A stretch of 11,691 nt of DNA from Fidelibacterota bacterium (GCA_002713385.1 PAWC01000034.1:1-11691), one strand, 5' to 3'. Positions 1-8,355 are shown, counted from the stretch's first letter. The notes: generated from the sequence alone by a model not told the origin. A program made the numbers and translations.

Positions 1-69
1 AAGATACTGACAGACTGGAAAGACTCTTATGTTGTCTACACAAAAGAACTAGATAGAAGGTTACATTAA
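1..69 (+). CDS. 3' end of an upstream phage gene (partial)
   Basis: Frame 1 is open from the window edge and encodes 22 residues ending in KELDRRLH before TAA at 67-69. The stop codon shares its last base with the ATG of the next gene (TAATG), the same junction seen at 3361, 7960, 8355 and, on the other strand, 11512. That recurring junction is the main reason to call this a gene end. The visible tail is charged and soluble. Too little remains to name a function; its position suggests another structural gene of the same operon. Confidence 0.6.
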   Translation, partial: KILTDWKDSYVVYTKELDRRLH

Positions 70-1898
70 TGGCTACAAAAAACGTAACAATACCCAAAAG
101 TTATAAAGGACTAAAGGCAGTCTACATCACTCCTTCAGAGGAGGGATTGTTGCGTAGGACTTCTCACCCCAAAGGAGCATCCCAACCAGCGAAGGGTCCA
201 GGTGGTTTATTGATGATGCAACCAAATGGTGGTGGCGAAGAAGAGTTTATTGCGTATGAAAAAAGAATGGCAGCAAAGAGAGCCGCAGCAAAAGCCCCAG
301 CTCCTGCGCCAGCCCCAGCTCCTGCGCCAGCTGGCAGTTTTACCGCCTACGTAGAAAAGTATCCAGACCTAACAGCTGCATTTGCAAAATCTGGCGCTAA
401 AAGTGCAGAAGCGTGGGGGGAGAAACATTACGAAAAGCATGGTTCTGGAGAAGGGCGTACAGTAGGAGGCGCAGCCCCGTCAACAGGCGGTGGTGACCTA
501 CTAAGTGCAGCCGCATTGAGTGGAACAGGGAGTTCTGCAGCTACGAGCGTTGGTCCCTTTGCCAGAACAAGAGGCGGCTATGACCCTGATGGTTATGTTG
601 ACTATACTAACACAAACCCTGCTTATTGGAGTTCTGTTGTTAGTTATTTTAAAGAACACCCCGAAGGAAATCCAAAAACTGGCGTATTAGGTATATGGAT
701 TCCCAACTTAGAGAAGGAAGGTGCTGAAAGAACCGCATTAGCTGCTATTGCTGGAGGCGTAACAGCGCATGATAATAGTAACTATTCTAACAGAACTGTT
801 GATGACGCAAAAGCTAAAGCATTACACGCTGCTAGAGGCGATGCGGCTGGAGCGGCTGGTAGTTACAGAGGTGGCGCAGAAAAAGCAATCAGGTTAGCTG
901 GAACCCACAGAGGGGGCGTACTTACCGACACTGGCTATGCTATGGGGTCTACAGCTCCTTCGGAGCATGGAGTTTATATAAAGGGTGGTGTGGTAGTTAA
1001 AGGCGCTGGGACAGACTATGTAGCAGGCGGTGGAGACTTTGGTGGTTTACTCAGTAGGGGTGATGCCATAACGGGCGATTGGCTTGATAGTGTTCTTGGT
1101 GCGCGGGATAAAGATGGTTTGCGTATCCGAGGTACTTACCCAGCAGTCGCTGGGGCTACAGGCTCTGGTGTTGCTGCTGGAGGAACAGCTACAGGCATGG
1201 GTACGTTCTATGGGGGTGGTGCAGACCCATTGGCTTCTATGCCTGGAGTTGCAGACTACACTGCTTATATGGACCCCAACTCAGTGTTTGGCGGTCGAAG
1301 TGGCAATGCAGCAGTAAGATCTGGATTATTGTATCAACCAATGGCTTCTGATTACGGAGCTAAAATGGCTGCGGCTGGTATGCCAGCGTTCTCTCCAACT
1401 GGCGGATTACTAGGCTCCCCTGGTGGTATGGGAGGAGTCAGAATAGGCGGAGTTGGAGCGCCAACCTACGGGGCGGCTCCTGGCGGATTCTCACCAGCAG
1501 CAATCGCTGCTGCGGGTGGAGGAACAGCGGCAGTAGGTTCTTCAGCAGGGCTAAGAGATGGACTGACAGCGGGAAGACACTCCACACATCTAGGAGCTTA
1601 TCAGACAGCGGATGGTTCATGGGTCTGGGGTGAGAGGCCAGGTGGTGTGAGTGATGATCCAGAAGCTATAGCTGCCAGAGGACCAGCTTGGGGTGAGCCG
1701 CTGGGGACAAGTCTACCTGGACATGTCGCGGGATCGCTATCTGCAATGTTTAGCCTTCTTGGAAGTACTGAAGAGTCGAGAGCGGCGGCGGCGGCGGCGG
1801 CAGCAGCAGCAGCAGCCGAAGCGGGAACAGGACCGTCAGCAGGTGACATGGGTGCAGGTGGTATGGCTGGCGGCGGACTCGGTGGCGGTATCAGGTGA
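69..1898 (+). CDS. Large Ala/Gly/Pro-rich phage protein, putative virion component
   Basis: This 609-residue protein is dominated by Ala, Gly and short-residue low complexity, a composition common in phage virion-associated proteins. The start is supported by AAGG at 57-60, eight bases upstream, and by the TAATG overlap with the previous gene. Residues 76-88 form an alternating Ala-Pro linker. Residues 89-130 form a compact segment that begins SFTAYVEKYPDL and ends HYEKHGSGEGR; segments ending HYxxxGxxEGR recur in bacterial surface and phage proteins, although I cannot name a Pfam family. The middle (about 165-270) looks folded, with a WSSVVSYFKEHP segment and an Ala-rich helical stretch. Residues 350-560 are mostly Gly-rich, and residues 572-583 are twelve alanines in a row. 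No signal peptide, TM helix or enzyme motif is visible. It lies directly before the S74-bearing gene, so a tail, connector or ejection role is inferred. Function unknown. Confidence 0.8.
   Translation: MATKNVTIPKSYKGLKAVYITPSEEGLLRRTSHPKGASQPAKGPGGLLMMQPNGGGEEEFIAYEKRMAAKRAAAKAPAPAPAPAPAPAGSFTAYVEKYPDLTAAFAKSGAKSAEAWGEKHYEKHGSGEGRTVGGAAPSTGGGDLLSAAALSGTGSSAATSVGPFARTRGGYDPDGYVDYTNTNPAYWSSVVSYFKEHPEGNPKTGVLGIWIPNLEKEGAERTALAAIAGGVTAHDNSNYSNRTVDDAKAKALHAARGDAAGAAGSYRGGAEKAIRLAGTHRGGVLTDTGYAMGSTAPSEHGVYIKGGVVVKGAGTDYVAGGGDFGGLLSRGDAITGDWLDSVLGARDKDGLRIRGTYPAVAGATGSGVAAGGTATGMGTFYGGGADPLASMPGVADYTAYMDPNSVFGGRSGNAAVRSGLLYQPMASDYGAKMAAAGMPAFSPTGGLLGSPGGMGGVRIGGVGAPTYGAAPGGFSPAAIAAAGGGTAAVGSSAGLRDGLTAGRHSTHLGAYQTADGSWVWGERPGGVSDDPEAIAARGPAWGEPLGTSLPGHVAGSLSAMFSLLGSTEESRAAAAAAAAAAAAEAGTGPSAGDMGAGGMAGGGLGGGIR
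294..329 (+). repeat. Two perfect tandem copies of an 18-bp unit (Ala-Pro linker)
   Basis: The unit GCCCCAGCTCCTGCGCCA occurs twice head to tail (294-311 and 312-329), in frame with the 609-aa gene, each copy encoding APAPAP. The identity at synonymous positions indicates a recent duplication by slippage rather than independent selection for the peptide. It forms a likely stiff linker between the charged N-terminal region and the HYxxHGxxEGR-type segment. Confidence 0.85.
1782..1817 (+). repeat. GCN trinucleotide tract encoding twelve alanines
   Basis: Six GCG codons are followed by five GCA codons and one GCC, in frame with the 609-aa gene, encoding residues 572-583. It is a coding microsatellite: length changes would stay in frame and alter only the length of a probable Ala helix or linker. 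The opposite strand and the other frame give poly-Ala and poly-Arg shadow reading frames, which I discount. Confidence 0.85.
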
Positions 1899-1926
1899 GA
1901 GGCTTACACGTAATGAGGATTAAATA

Positions 1927-2895
1927 ATGTCAGGTGGATCAAGAGTAACTACACAAACTTCTGAGCCGTGGGATGCCCAGAAAAATTATCTAACGTCTGG
2001 CTTTAAGCAAGCTGCTGATATATATAGCAAAGGTCCAGCAGACTATTATTCTGGCTCAACTTTAGCTGGATTTACACCAGCAGAGACTGCGGCGCAGAAG
2101 GGTATTGCTGGGTATGTAACAGGCCCGAGAGCGGCAGGACAACAGTCTTATGCTGAAGGCGCTTTAACCAGAGGCTTGAGTGGCGAGGTTGACCTCACTA
2201 AGTTTAACCCAATGATGAGTGCCTTAGGAAGTCAAATGAAGAGCCAGCTAGAAGGTAAGGTCTTGCCTGGAATACGGCAGTCTATGGTTGAGTATCAGCC
2301 TGGAGGCTCTAGTAGAGGCGATCTAGTGCAGTCTCAGGCTATATCCGCAGCTAACCAACAGATGCTTAATAAAGCCGCTGAGATGTACGGAGGGGCTTAT
2401 CAGGGGGCGCAGCAAAGAGCGACCCAGTGGGGTGGTATGTATCCATCAATTATGAATGCACCCTTGTCTACCTACGGAGCTTTGGGTCAGGTTGGAGAGC
2501 AGCAGCGAGGGATGCAACAAGAGGCAATCAACAGGGATATGGCTAAGTATCAGTACGATGTTAGCAAACCACAATCCCAGCTTGCCAATTATATGTCCAT
2601 GATTTCTGGAGACTATGGTGGTACGACCACACAAGTTGCTCCTGGGCCTAGCGGCATGCAGCAAATGGCATCAATGGCTAGCATTATAGGGGCTTTGGGG
2701 ATGTCTGATATTAGAGTTAAACGCAACATAGTACCTGAAGGAACATCTTGGAAAGGTTTAGACGTATATACCTATAACTACTTAGGTCAGTCAACAAGGC
2801 GTAGGGGCGTAATGGCTCAAGACGTTGAGAAGATTTATCCTAATGCTGTGTCTGAGTTTGGCGGTGTCAAGCATGTAGACTACGGAGCTATATAA
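1927..2895 (+). CDS. Virion protein with C-terminal Peptidase_S74 chaperone domain
   Basis: The protein has 322 residues. Residues 1-255 are rich in Gln, Ala, Gly, Met and Ser with probable helical segments and no beta-helix pattern. The C-terminus is a recognisable S74 (intramolecular chaperone of endosialidase) domain: S260-DIRVK265, then a GLDVYTYNYLG strand, GVMAQDVEKIYPNAV and the final VDYGAI. Ser260 and Lys265 have the five-residue Ser-to-Lys spacing of the catalytic dyad in this family, which cleaves the polypeptide just before the serine after driving trimer assembly. Cleavage would release about 63 residues and leave a 259-residue mature protein. The start is supported by GAGGA at 1915-1919, seven bases from ATG. 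S74 domains are classically on tailspikes and fibres; here the carrier is a short, helix-rich protein in a row of putative ejection proteins. The domain is certain; the virion location is inferred. Confidence 0.88.
   Translation: MSGGSRVTTQTSEPWDAQKNYLTSGFKQAADIYSKGPADYYSGSTLAGFTPAETAAQKGIAGYVTGPRAAGQQSYAEGALTRGLSGEVDLTKFNPMMSALGSQMKSQLEGKVLPGIRQSMVEYQPGGSSRGDLVQSQAISAANQQMLNKAAEMYGGAYQGAQQRATQWGGMYPSIMNAPLSTYGALGQVGEQQRGMQQEAINRDMAKYQYDVSKPQSQLANYMSMISGDYGGTTTQVAPGPSGMQQMASMASIIGALGMSDIRVKRNIVPEGTSWKGLDVYTYNYLGQSTRRRGVMAQDVEKIYPNAVSEFGGVKHVDYGAI
2884..2887 (+). promoter_or_regulatory. Ribosome binding site (GGAG) for the GTG-start gene
   Basis: GGAG nine bases before GTG 2897 lies inside the last codons of the upstream gene and decides the non-ATG start. 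Confidence 0.55.
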
Positions 2896-2896
2896 C

Positions 2897-3361
2897 GTGC
2901 GCTGGCAGAATTACGTAAGTGAGTTTAGCGGTCCTTGGAGTTTATTCAACAAAAAGAAAAAGAGTCCATTTAGTATGGATGTCTATCAACCTCCAATACA
3001 AACTGGTGATGCTTCCCTTGCGGAAAGTTTATATAGACAGACTCCTTTGACAAGTGAAGCCATTCTCTATGGGCCAGATCAAGGCGGTGCTGGTGTTGGT
3101 TTAAGTGGCACAGGTCGCTGGGGTAGTGATATTAAAGGCAAGAAAGGACTAGACTACGAGGCTATGATGGAGGCTTTAGCAGAACACGAATCAGCAGGGC
3201 CAGCAGGATGGGCTAGTATGGGTAAGCCTGGTGGGACTGGTGGCGGAGGTTTTAAATTGTCCCCCAACTCTATGGTTGAGAATATGGCTTCTAGTGGCCC
3301 GATTGACCTAGAGAAGCAGAAAAGAGAATGGTGGGAACGCTATCTTAGGAGCATAGCATAA
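2897..3361 (+). CDS. Hypothetical 154-aa phage protein, GTG start
   Basis: This reading frame begins one base after the stop of the S74 gene. GTG at 2897 is chosen because GGAG at 2884-2887 lies nine bases upstream; the first in-frame ATG (2975) would discard 26 residues, including an aromatic/basic segment. The N-terminal 35 residues include a KKKKSP cluster, the centre is Gly-rich (residues 106-120) and the C-terminus is an amphipathic basic helix ending KREWWERYLRSIA. There is no signal peptide or TM helix. The stop overlaps the next ATG as TAATG. Its place between the S74 protein and two large helical proteins suggests a virion or scaffold role. I do not recognise the family. Confidence 0.75.
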   Translation: MRWQNYVSEFSGPWSLFNKKKKSPFSMDVYQPPIQTGDASLAESLYRQTPLTSEAILYGPDQGGAGVGLSGTGRWGSDIKGKKGLDYEAMMEALAEHESAGPAGWASMGKPGGTGGGGFKLSPNSMVENMASSGPIDLEKQKREWWERYLRSIA

Positions 3362-4971
3362 TGGCAGACTATCTACCAGAACCACAGTTTAGTTATACAA
3401 AACAACTAGAAGCGTATGACGAGCTTCTGCGGAAGAGAAAGAATAAGCAGAAGTGGGGAACTATCTTTAATAATATCGATGCTATGTCGAACCCCAACCA
3501 TGTAGCTAGTGGAACATTCGCAAGAAATGAAAAGCGTATGGCTGGCTCTTATGGCACTTCGTTAGCCCAAGAATCCAAGAGACTGTCTCTTCTTGGCAAA
3601 GCTGAGAAGGAAGGCATACACCAAGAGATTAGTAAGCGTCTACAGGATGCTATAAAATCAAACAAAAGCATGTCAAGCAAGAGTGATTTTGATGCTTGGT
3701 TTGAAACCTTGGGGCCACACTTTGCTGGTCAGTATAAAACATATTTTGACATCTGGAAGGCTGGTGTAGGAGAGGAAAGGGCATACGAAGATCAGTTGAT
3801 GCAGGATGTAACTTTCAAACAAGGTAATATTAAATTTGAGCAAGATCAAGCAGACAGGGATGCCAAGAAAGTAAAAGCAGAAGACGTAGCTTTTAAGGAC
3901 TCTGAAATTGCTAAATTAGTCAATCAATATGTGAATGAATACGCTAATTACAATAACCAGTTAGAGATGGGTATGGCTAGCGGACGGACCAACCTAACAA
4001 GACTTAGGACAAAGATAGCGCAGGATATAGCGGCTCAAGATTGGAGCGATGAGGTAAAGAATGCTGTTCGCACTGGAGCTTGGGCTGCGTTGAATTTAAG
4101 TGTTACTGGGGGAGCTACAGTACCTGGGGTGTCAAAGGCTTTTGCCGTAGATAAATCTCAACGAGAACAAGATGCCGCTCGTACAACTCGCCTAGAAAAA
4201 ACAGCTAATAGAAGGGTTAAGACAGCTTATGCGGCGTTTGTGGCAGACAAAGATAACGAGCCTAAAAACCTTGAGGACTATGTAAACTACCATAGGCAGT
4301 TAAGTGACCAACTAGATGCGATAAATTATGCTGGAACGTATGCCAAGCGTGAGGATGTAAAAGCTGTAATGGATAAGTTTGAGAAGAGGTATAAAGGTTG
4401 GGAAGCCCAACGACCCAAGCGCTATGATCCAGAGAGCGTTCCGACACACAAAGCTGTACAGGTTATGAAGCGAGATGGGTCCATAGCTGGGTTAAGGCTT
4501 TACAAAACTGATCTTCAGATAAAGGAATCAAAAGGGACCGATGAAGTATTTGTACCTATCCAAGATACTAAGTCTTCTGGCATAGAGAAGTGGCCCAAGA
4601 CTTATTTTATAGTAGGGATGAGCCTTTTGCAGGGCGACTTAGACTCAGACAAGAAGAAGAAGATATGGGATTATCTACAGGTGGCGGAACAGGAGGGGGT
4701 TGTTAATCAACTGACATCAGACCAAGCGTTCGCGGCTAACCTTATTCAAACAGAAGTCGATAAGATAGGCGAAAAGGGGATGGTTGATCTTGCAGCGAGG
4801 TTAAATGCGTATATGAACCGTGGTGCGGAGACACCCCCTGATGTGCCTGCTCCCGCTGCCTCTACTAATGCTGACAAAGCTACAGCCATGGCGCAAGAAC
4901 TTAGGAATATGGGTGTAAGCGTCGAAGAGATCAGGCGTATTTTAATAAATAAGGGATTAATAGATGGTTAG
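3361..4971 (+). CDS. Large helical phage protein, putative internal virion/ejection protein
   Basis: The 536-residue product is rich in charged residues and Gln, with long probable helices or coiled coils, for example about residues 50-100, 140-195 and 255-345. It has no signal peptide, TM helix or enzymatic motif that I can see. AGGAG at 3347-3351, nine bases before ATG, and the TAATG junction fix the start. The region around residues 355-430 looks globular, and a Pro/Ala linker near residue 492 leads into a short terminal helix (EEIRRILINKG). Downstream it overlaps the 998-codon gene by eight bases, so the two are probably translationally coupled. By size and order it could stand in for a gp15-type ejection protein of T7-like phages. 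That is an analogy of layout, not of sequence. Confidence 0.8.
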   Translation: MADYLPEPQFSYTKQLEAYDELLRKRKNKQKWGTIFNNIDAMSNPNHVASGTFARNEKRMAGSYGTSLAQESKRLSLLGKAEKEGIHQEISKRLQDAIKSNKSMSSKSDFDAWFETLGPHFAGQYKTYFDIWKAGVGEERAYEDQLMQDVTFKQGNIKFEQDQADRDAKKVKAEDVAFKDSEIAKLVNQYVNEYANYNNQLEMGMASGRTNLTRLRTKIAQDIAAQDWSDEVKNAVRTGAWAALNLSVTGGATVPGVSKAFAVDKSQREQDAARTTRLEKTANRRVKTAYAAFVADKDNEPKNLEDYVNYHRQLSDQLDAINYAGTYAKREDVKAVMDKFEKRYKGWEAQRPKRYDPESVPTHKAVQVMKRDGSIAGLRLYKTDLQIKESKGTDEVFVPIQDTKSSGIEKWPKTYFIVGMSLLQGDLDSDKKKKIWDYLQVAEQEGVVNQLTSDQAFAANLIQTEVDKIGEKGMVDLAARLNAYMNRGAETPPDVPAPAASTNADKATAMAQELRNMGVSVEEIRRILINKGLIDG

Positions 4972-7960
4972 CTTTGAATCTGTCTGGGAGAATACTACGG
5001 CTCCCGACCCCGCCTCTATACGGAAGAAAAAGAAAGGGTGGGAAAAAAGGTCTTTTGAGGAGGTGTGGAAAGAAACTGTCCCACCCGATGAAGAGGATGT
5101 AACCGCATACCCCGCTGGAAGTGTTGGGGAAAGCCTTTCTCAGTTAGTAGAAAAATCAAGGGGTCCAGACTACAGCGCACTTACTGAATTAGCTTCTGGT
5201 GCTGTAAGTCCCGCAATGAGGGCGTACGATCTTATCGCTAAAGAGTGGGGGGCTGGCAAAGAGATGAGGCGCGAAGCGGAAGAAGGTATGTCATCTGGGC
5301 GTATGCCCTTGGGTGCAATTTGGTGGCTACTTGGTGCTTTAAGGAGCGGCTTTGCCCCAGTAACAGGGGCCGCTAGGGGCTTGGTTACAGAACCCGTGGG
5401 CGAGAACGCACAAACCATGATAGAAACTTTTTCTGGATTAAGCGACGAAGAGAAGCAAGCGGTTAGACAATATGCGGCTGAAAATAATATCCCCCTGCCT
5501 GGACACATCTTAGGTGAAATTGCTGGAGCTGGTGTAGAAGTAGCTGGGTTCGGCACTTACGCAAGAATAATAAAATTAGGAATGCCTCACGGAGAAAAGC
5601 TGGGTGGAGTTTTGGGAAGGGCGGCTGGAGAGGAGAGGGTTATAGCGGGAGGATACCCCGAAGGAATTATGGGGCCACCAAAGCCCACAGCGAAAGCTGA
5701 GGCAACTGCTGTAGACGTGGCTGGCGACGCTGGAAGGCCCACACTGGGAGCCACCAAGATAGATGAAACGGCGGCTGGCCTTGTTGAAAGAATGTCTGTT
5801 AAATTATTTGGCGAGGTTGCTAGAAATCCAGACCTGGTGCAAAGAGTAGAGGCCGCAAGAAGAAGTGGTAAGGTTGGTGAGCGTCTTTATGTCAGCATAG
5901 GAAACGAGTTGTTTGAGGCAATGCGTCGTGGTGATTTAGGGAGTGAAAATCTTTTAAAAATACTGGACGATTTGGGTGTAGACCCCGTTGAGGTTTTTAG
6001 GCAGACTGCATCAGAGGGTGGCAGAAATCTAAATACTCTTTCACAGATAGCCAAGCAGTTAGCTAAACAAAAAACCACACCAGCGCCACTAAGAAAAGAA
6101 CTTGATGATATAGCGGCAGACTTAGAGAGAAGGTATGGTACTGGTTCAGATACAATACCAGCTAAGATTTGGAGTTTCATAGGACAGGGTTTAAATGTGT
6201 GGAGAGCCAGCATGGTTAGCCAACTTGTAACCGCTATCAGGAACGCAATAGGACAAACTGGCCGACTAGGTATAGGAATTATTGATGACGCTATACAGGC
6301 TGGACTGAGAGGAACTTCTGGCAGAGAATCTGTGCGGGGTATAATTAATTCTCTAAAGGCGGATGCAGTGGCTTTAAAAGATTCTATCCCACTCATTAGG
6401 GATAAGAAGTTGCTTGATAACATACTGGACGGCAACCCCATAACAGAGGGCCAGCTTTTAAATAAGTCAGTACATGAAATTGATATAATTAATAGGTATG
6501 CAAGATTTATTAATTCCGCAAACATATTGCAGGAAAGATTCTTTAGACGAGTTGCCTTTCAAGCAAGACTGGATAAAAGTTTAAAGGAAAAAAACTTTCC
6601 AGATATAAAAACTATAGATCCAAAGAAAATCCCCGCTGAATTATTGGATGATGCGGTGCAGCACGCTTTGGATATTTCGTTTGCGTCTAGCGGTGGAAAG
6701 ATAGCCCGAACTATTACAAAGGGATTTGAAGCTATACCCCCCTTGTATACTGTGCATCCATTTCCTAGATTTGCATTTGGTAATGCGCTTCCTTTTTTAA
6801 TAGAGCATTCCCCCCTTGGTTTGTTAAAGGCTTTGGGACCAAAGTCAATGAGGGAATTAGCCAAGGGAAACACTAGGACGTTTACCAGGTCAGCCTCGCG
6901 TGGTTTAATAGGAACCACAATGCTTGGTGCAGCCATGCAGATGCGCGACCACCCTAACGCTGGTGAAAGATATTACGAGTGGTATACAGGGCCACGCGAT
7001 CCAGTTACGGGAGAGCGCCCATATATAGACCTGAGAGCATTTGCTCCATTCACTACCTATCTTTTTATGGCTGAAGCATTGAAGGGTAAGGATGCTAATT
7101 TAACCGCCATGGACTACGCTAATGCCACCATAGGCATTAATAGAATATCTGGAACTGGCCTTATGTTTGTGGATATGCTTCGAGCTAAAAAAGGCGAGAC
7201 ATTGTTGGATACAACAGCGAAGTTTGTTGGGCAAAATATGGGAGTATTCACTTATCCACTGAAGCAAGTAGTAGATGTAGAGTATGCGGTAAAGGGTGGG
7301 GGACCAGCAAGAGATATTTCTGATGATAGCCTGTGGGGAAAAATCATAAACCCAACATTAGCAAACATCCCAATAGCAGAGAGGAAGATATTAAACGAAA
7401 GAATAGATATGCTACGGAAGGACCCAGAAAGGTTTGTTGCATTTATAACCACGAGGACAAAGAATGTCGTAGAGGCCGAACTTGATAGGCTGGGAATTCT
7501 AAGATATACCCAAAGCCCCAAAGGCGGAACCAAGGATTCTATTAGATTCAGAATGGGTCTAATACAAGGTCCGACAGAACAGTATGGACTTGATGCTACT
7601 AGGACAATTACATCTGTAATGCTAAGTGATATGCCAGTAAAAGACCTCCATGAAATGAAGGGGCTAAACAACTTGAGTTACCCAGCGGCGCTGGAACCCG
7701 ACAAAAGCTACAAGGAATTAGGAGATGAGGGTAAAAAACTTATTTTAAAAAGTGTTCTTGGGCATCTGAGGGCGAAGGCGAAAAGCAGAATGAAAGAACT
7801 GAGTGAGTTAGAGGGCGACCCTCTAAAAGTAAAAAGATTTTTTGTAGACCCGTCAGAGGTAAAAGATATGCCACAAAAACCTTACCTAGAAGAAGTAAAA
7901 AAAACTAGAGAGGGTCTTCTTGGTGTAAGGAAAGGTTGGGAAAAAAGGTCTTTTGAGTAA
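4964..7960 (+). CDS. Very large phage virion protein, putative ejection protein, with matching end motifs
   Basis: This 998-residue product is the largest in the window. ATG 4964 follows AGGGA (4952-4956) by seven bases and overlaps the previous gene by eight. The N-terminus carries two copies of a short motif, SFESVWENT (residues 3-11) and SFEEVWKET (30-38), separated by a KKKK-containing linker. The nonapeptide KGWEKRSFE at 24-32 is repeated exactly as the last nine residues (990-998). Several stretches are hydrophobic or amphipathic: about 115-140 (AIWWLLGAL), 180-205, the region around the segment WRASMVSQLVTAIRNAIG, and the segment ending FLIEHSPLGLLKALG. Such interrupted hydrophobicity suits proteins that insert into the host envelope during DNA ejection. 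No lytic transglycosylase catalytic motif was found. The stop overlaps the next gene as TAATG. A role as the large inner-core or ejection protein is inferred from size, order and composition. Confidence 0.8.
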   Translation: MVSFESVWENTTAPDPASIRKKKKGWEKRSFEEVWKETVPPDEEDVTAYPAGSVGESLSQLVEKSRGPDYSALTELASGAVSPAMRAYDLIAKEWGAGKEMRREAEEGMSSGRMPLGAIWWLLGALRSGFAPVTGAARGLVTEPVGENAQTMIETFSGLSDEEKQAVRQYAAENNIPLPGHILGEIAGAGVEVAGFGTYARIIKLGMPHGEKLGGVLGRAAGEERVIAGGYPEGIMGPPKPTAKAEATAVDVAGDAGRPTLGATKIDETAAGLVERMSVKLFGEVARNPDLVQRVEAARRSGKVGERLYVSIGNELFEAMRRGDLGSENLLKILDDLGVDPVEVFRQTASEGGRNLNTLSQIAKQLAKQKTTPAPLRKELDDIAADLERRYGTGSDTIPAKIWSFIGQGLNVWRASMVSQLVTAIRNAIGQTGRLGIGIIDDAIQAGLRGTSGRESVRGIINSLKADAVALKDSIPLIRDKKLLDNILDGNPITEGQLLNKSVHEIDIINRYARFINSANILQERFFRRVAFQARLDKSLKEKNFPDIKTIDPKKIPAELLDDAVQHALDISFASSGGKIARTITKGFEAIPPLYTVHPFPRFAFGNALPFLIEHSPLGLLKALGPKSMRELAKGNTRTFTRSASRGLIGTTMLGAAMQMRDHPNAGERYYEWYTGPRDPVTGERPYIDLRAFAPFTTYLFMAEALKGKDANLTAMDYANATIGINRISGTGLMFVDMLRAKKGETLLDTTAKFVGQNMGVFTYPLKQVVDVEYAVKGGGPARDISDDSLWGKIINPTLANIPIAERKILNERIDMLRKDPERFVAFITTRTKNVVEAELDRLGILRYTQSPKGGTKDSIRFRMGLIQGPTEQYGLDATRTITSVMLSDMPVKDLHEMKGLNNLSYPAALEPDKSYKELGDEGKKLILKSVLGHLRAKAKSRMKELSELEGDPLKVKRFFVDPSEVKDMPQKPYLEEVKKTREGLLGVRKGWEKRSFE
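5033..5059 (+). repeat. 27-bp direct repeat, copy 1 (26/27 identical to 7931-7957)
   Basis: This copy encodes residues 24-32 (KGWEKRSFE) of the 998-aa protein. It differs from copy 2 at one synonymous position (GGG versus GGT for Gly). The near-identity at third-codon positions argues for a DNA-level duplication or conversion, not only peptide selection. Confidence 0.85.
7931..7957 (+). repeat. 27-bp direct repeat, copy 2 at the extreme 3' end of the 998-codon gene
   Basis: This copy encodes the last nine residues of the 998-aa protein and is followed at once by TAA and the overlapping ATG of the next gene. It lies 2898 bp (966 codons) downstream of copy 1 in the same frame. It also provides the purine-rich sequence upstream of the next gene's start. 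Confidence 0.85.
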
Positions 7961-8355
7961 TGTTTATGAAATCAATACTATTAATCATATTGGCAGCTCT
8001 TACCTTCTCTCCAGCAGTGGCGGCAGAGAAGCCAAAGATGTTTAAAGCTGTTGTGTCGCTTCAAGTCCTATGCACTTTTGGCGGTCCTGAAGAGTTAATG
8101 GGTGAGCTTCTTGAGGGCTATAATGAGAAGCCTGTTCATGCTATGGACATCAGCACACCTACTGGACTAAATATACAGATGTATATTACAGAGAATAAAA
8201 ACAATCCTAGCAGCACTGTTCTATTACATAATCAGGGCGTAAACAAAACCTGTATCTTCTGGTCTGCGAAAGACACTCTCAGAACAATAGAAACAGAAAG
8301 CCTACCAGCTAAACAACCTGTTAAACAACTTGATGAATCTGAGGAACCCATATAA
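7960..8355 (+). CDS. Small secreted/periplasmic phage protein with signal peptide
   Basis: The 131-residue product begins with a short basic n-region (MFMK), a hydrophobic core (SILLIILAALTF) and an A-V-A-A/E-K-P cleavage region near residue 22, so a Sec signal peptide with signal peptidase I cleavage is likely. Two cysteines remain in the mature part (Cys38 and Cys98) and could form a disulfide in the periplasm. The mature domain looks like a small alpha/beta fold of about 85 residues followed by a Pro/Lys/Glu-rich tail. ATG 7960 gives a TAATG junction; ATG 7966 is an alternative start that leaves the signal peptide intact. It is the first of a run of small membrane or export-related genes, which suggests lysis or envelope modification, but no enzymatic motif is visible and function is unknown. 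Confidence 0.78.
   Translation: MFMKSILLIILAALTFSPAVAAEKPKMFKAVVSLQVLCTFGGPEELMGELLEGYNEKPVHAMDISTPTGLNIQMYITENKNNPSSTVLLHNQGVNKTCIFWSAKDTLRTIETESLPAKQPVKQLDESEEPI

Noticed and set aside
1601..1849. Poly-Ala minus-strand frame over the GCN tract
   Set aside because: The trinucleotide repeat produces poly-Ala on the opposite strand automatically; there is no support for a gene.
5887..6525. Minus-strand open frame of 212 codons within the 998-codon gene
   Set aside because: Serine/leucine-rich antisense shadow of a long coding frame; no same-strand neighbours and no domain signal.
4964..7960. Lytic transglycosylase domain in the large ejection-like protein (as in T7 gp16)
   Set aside because: No catalytic Glu with the usual flanking E-S and G-L-M-Q type motifs could be seen, so no enzyme function is called.
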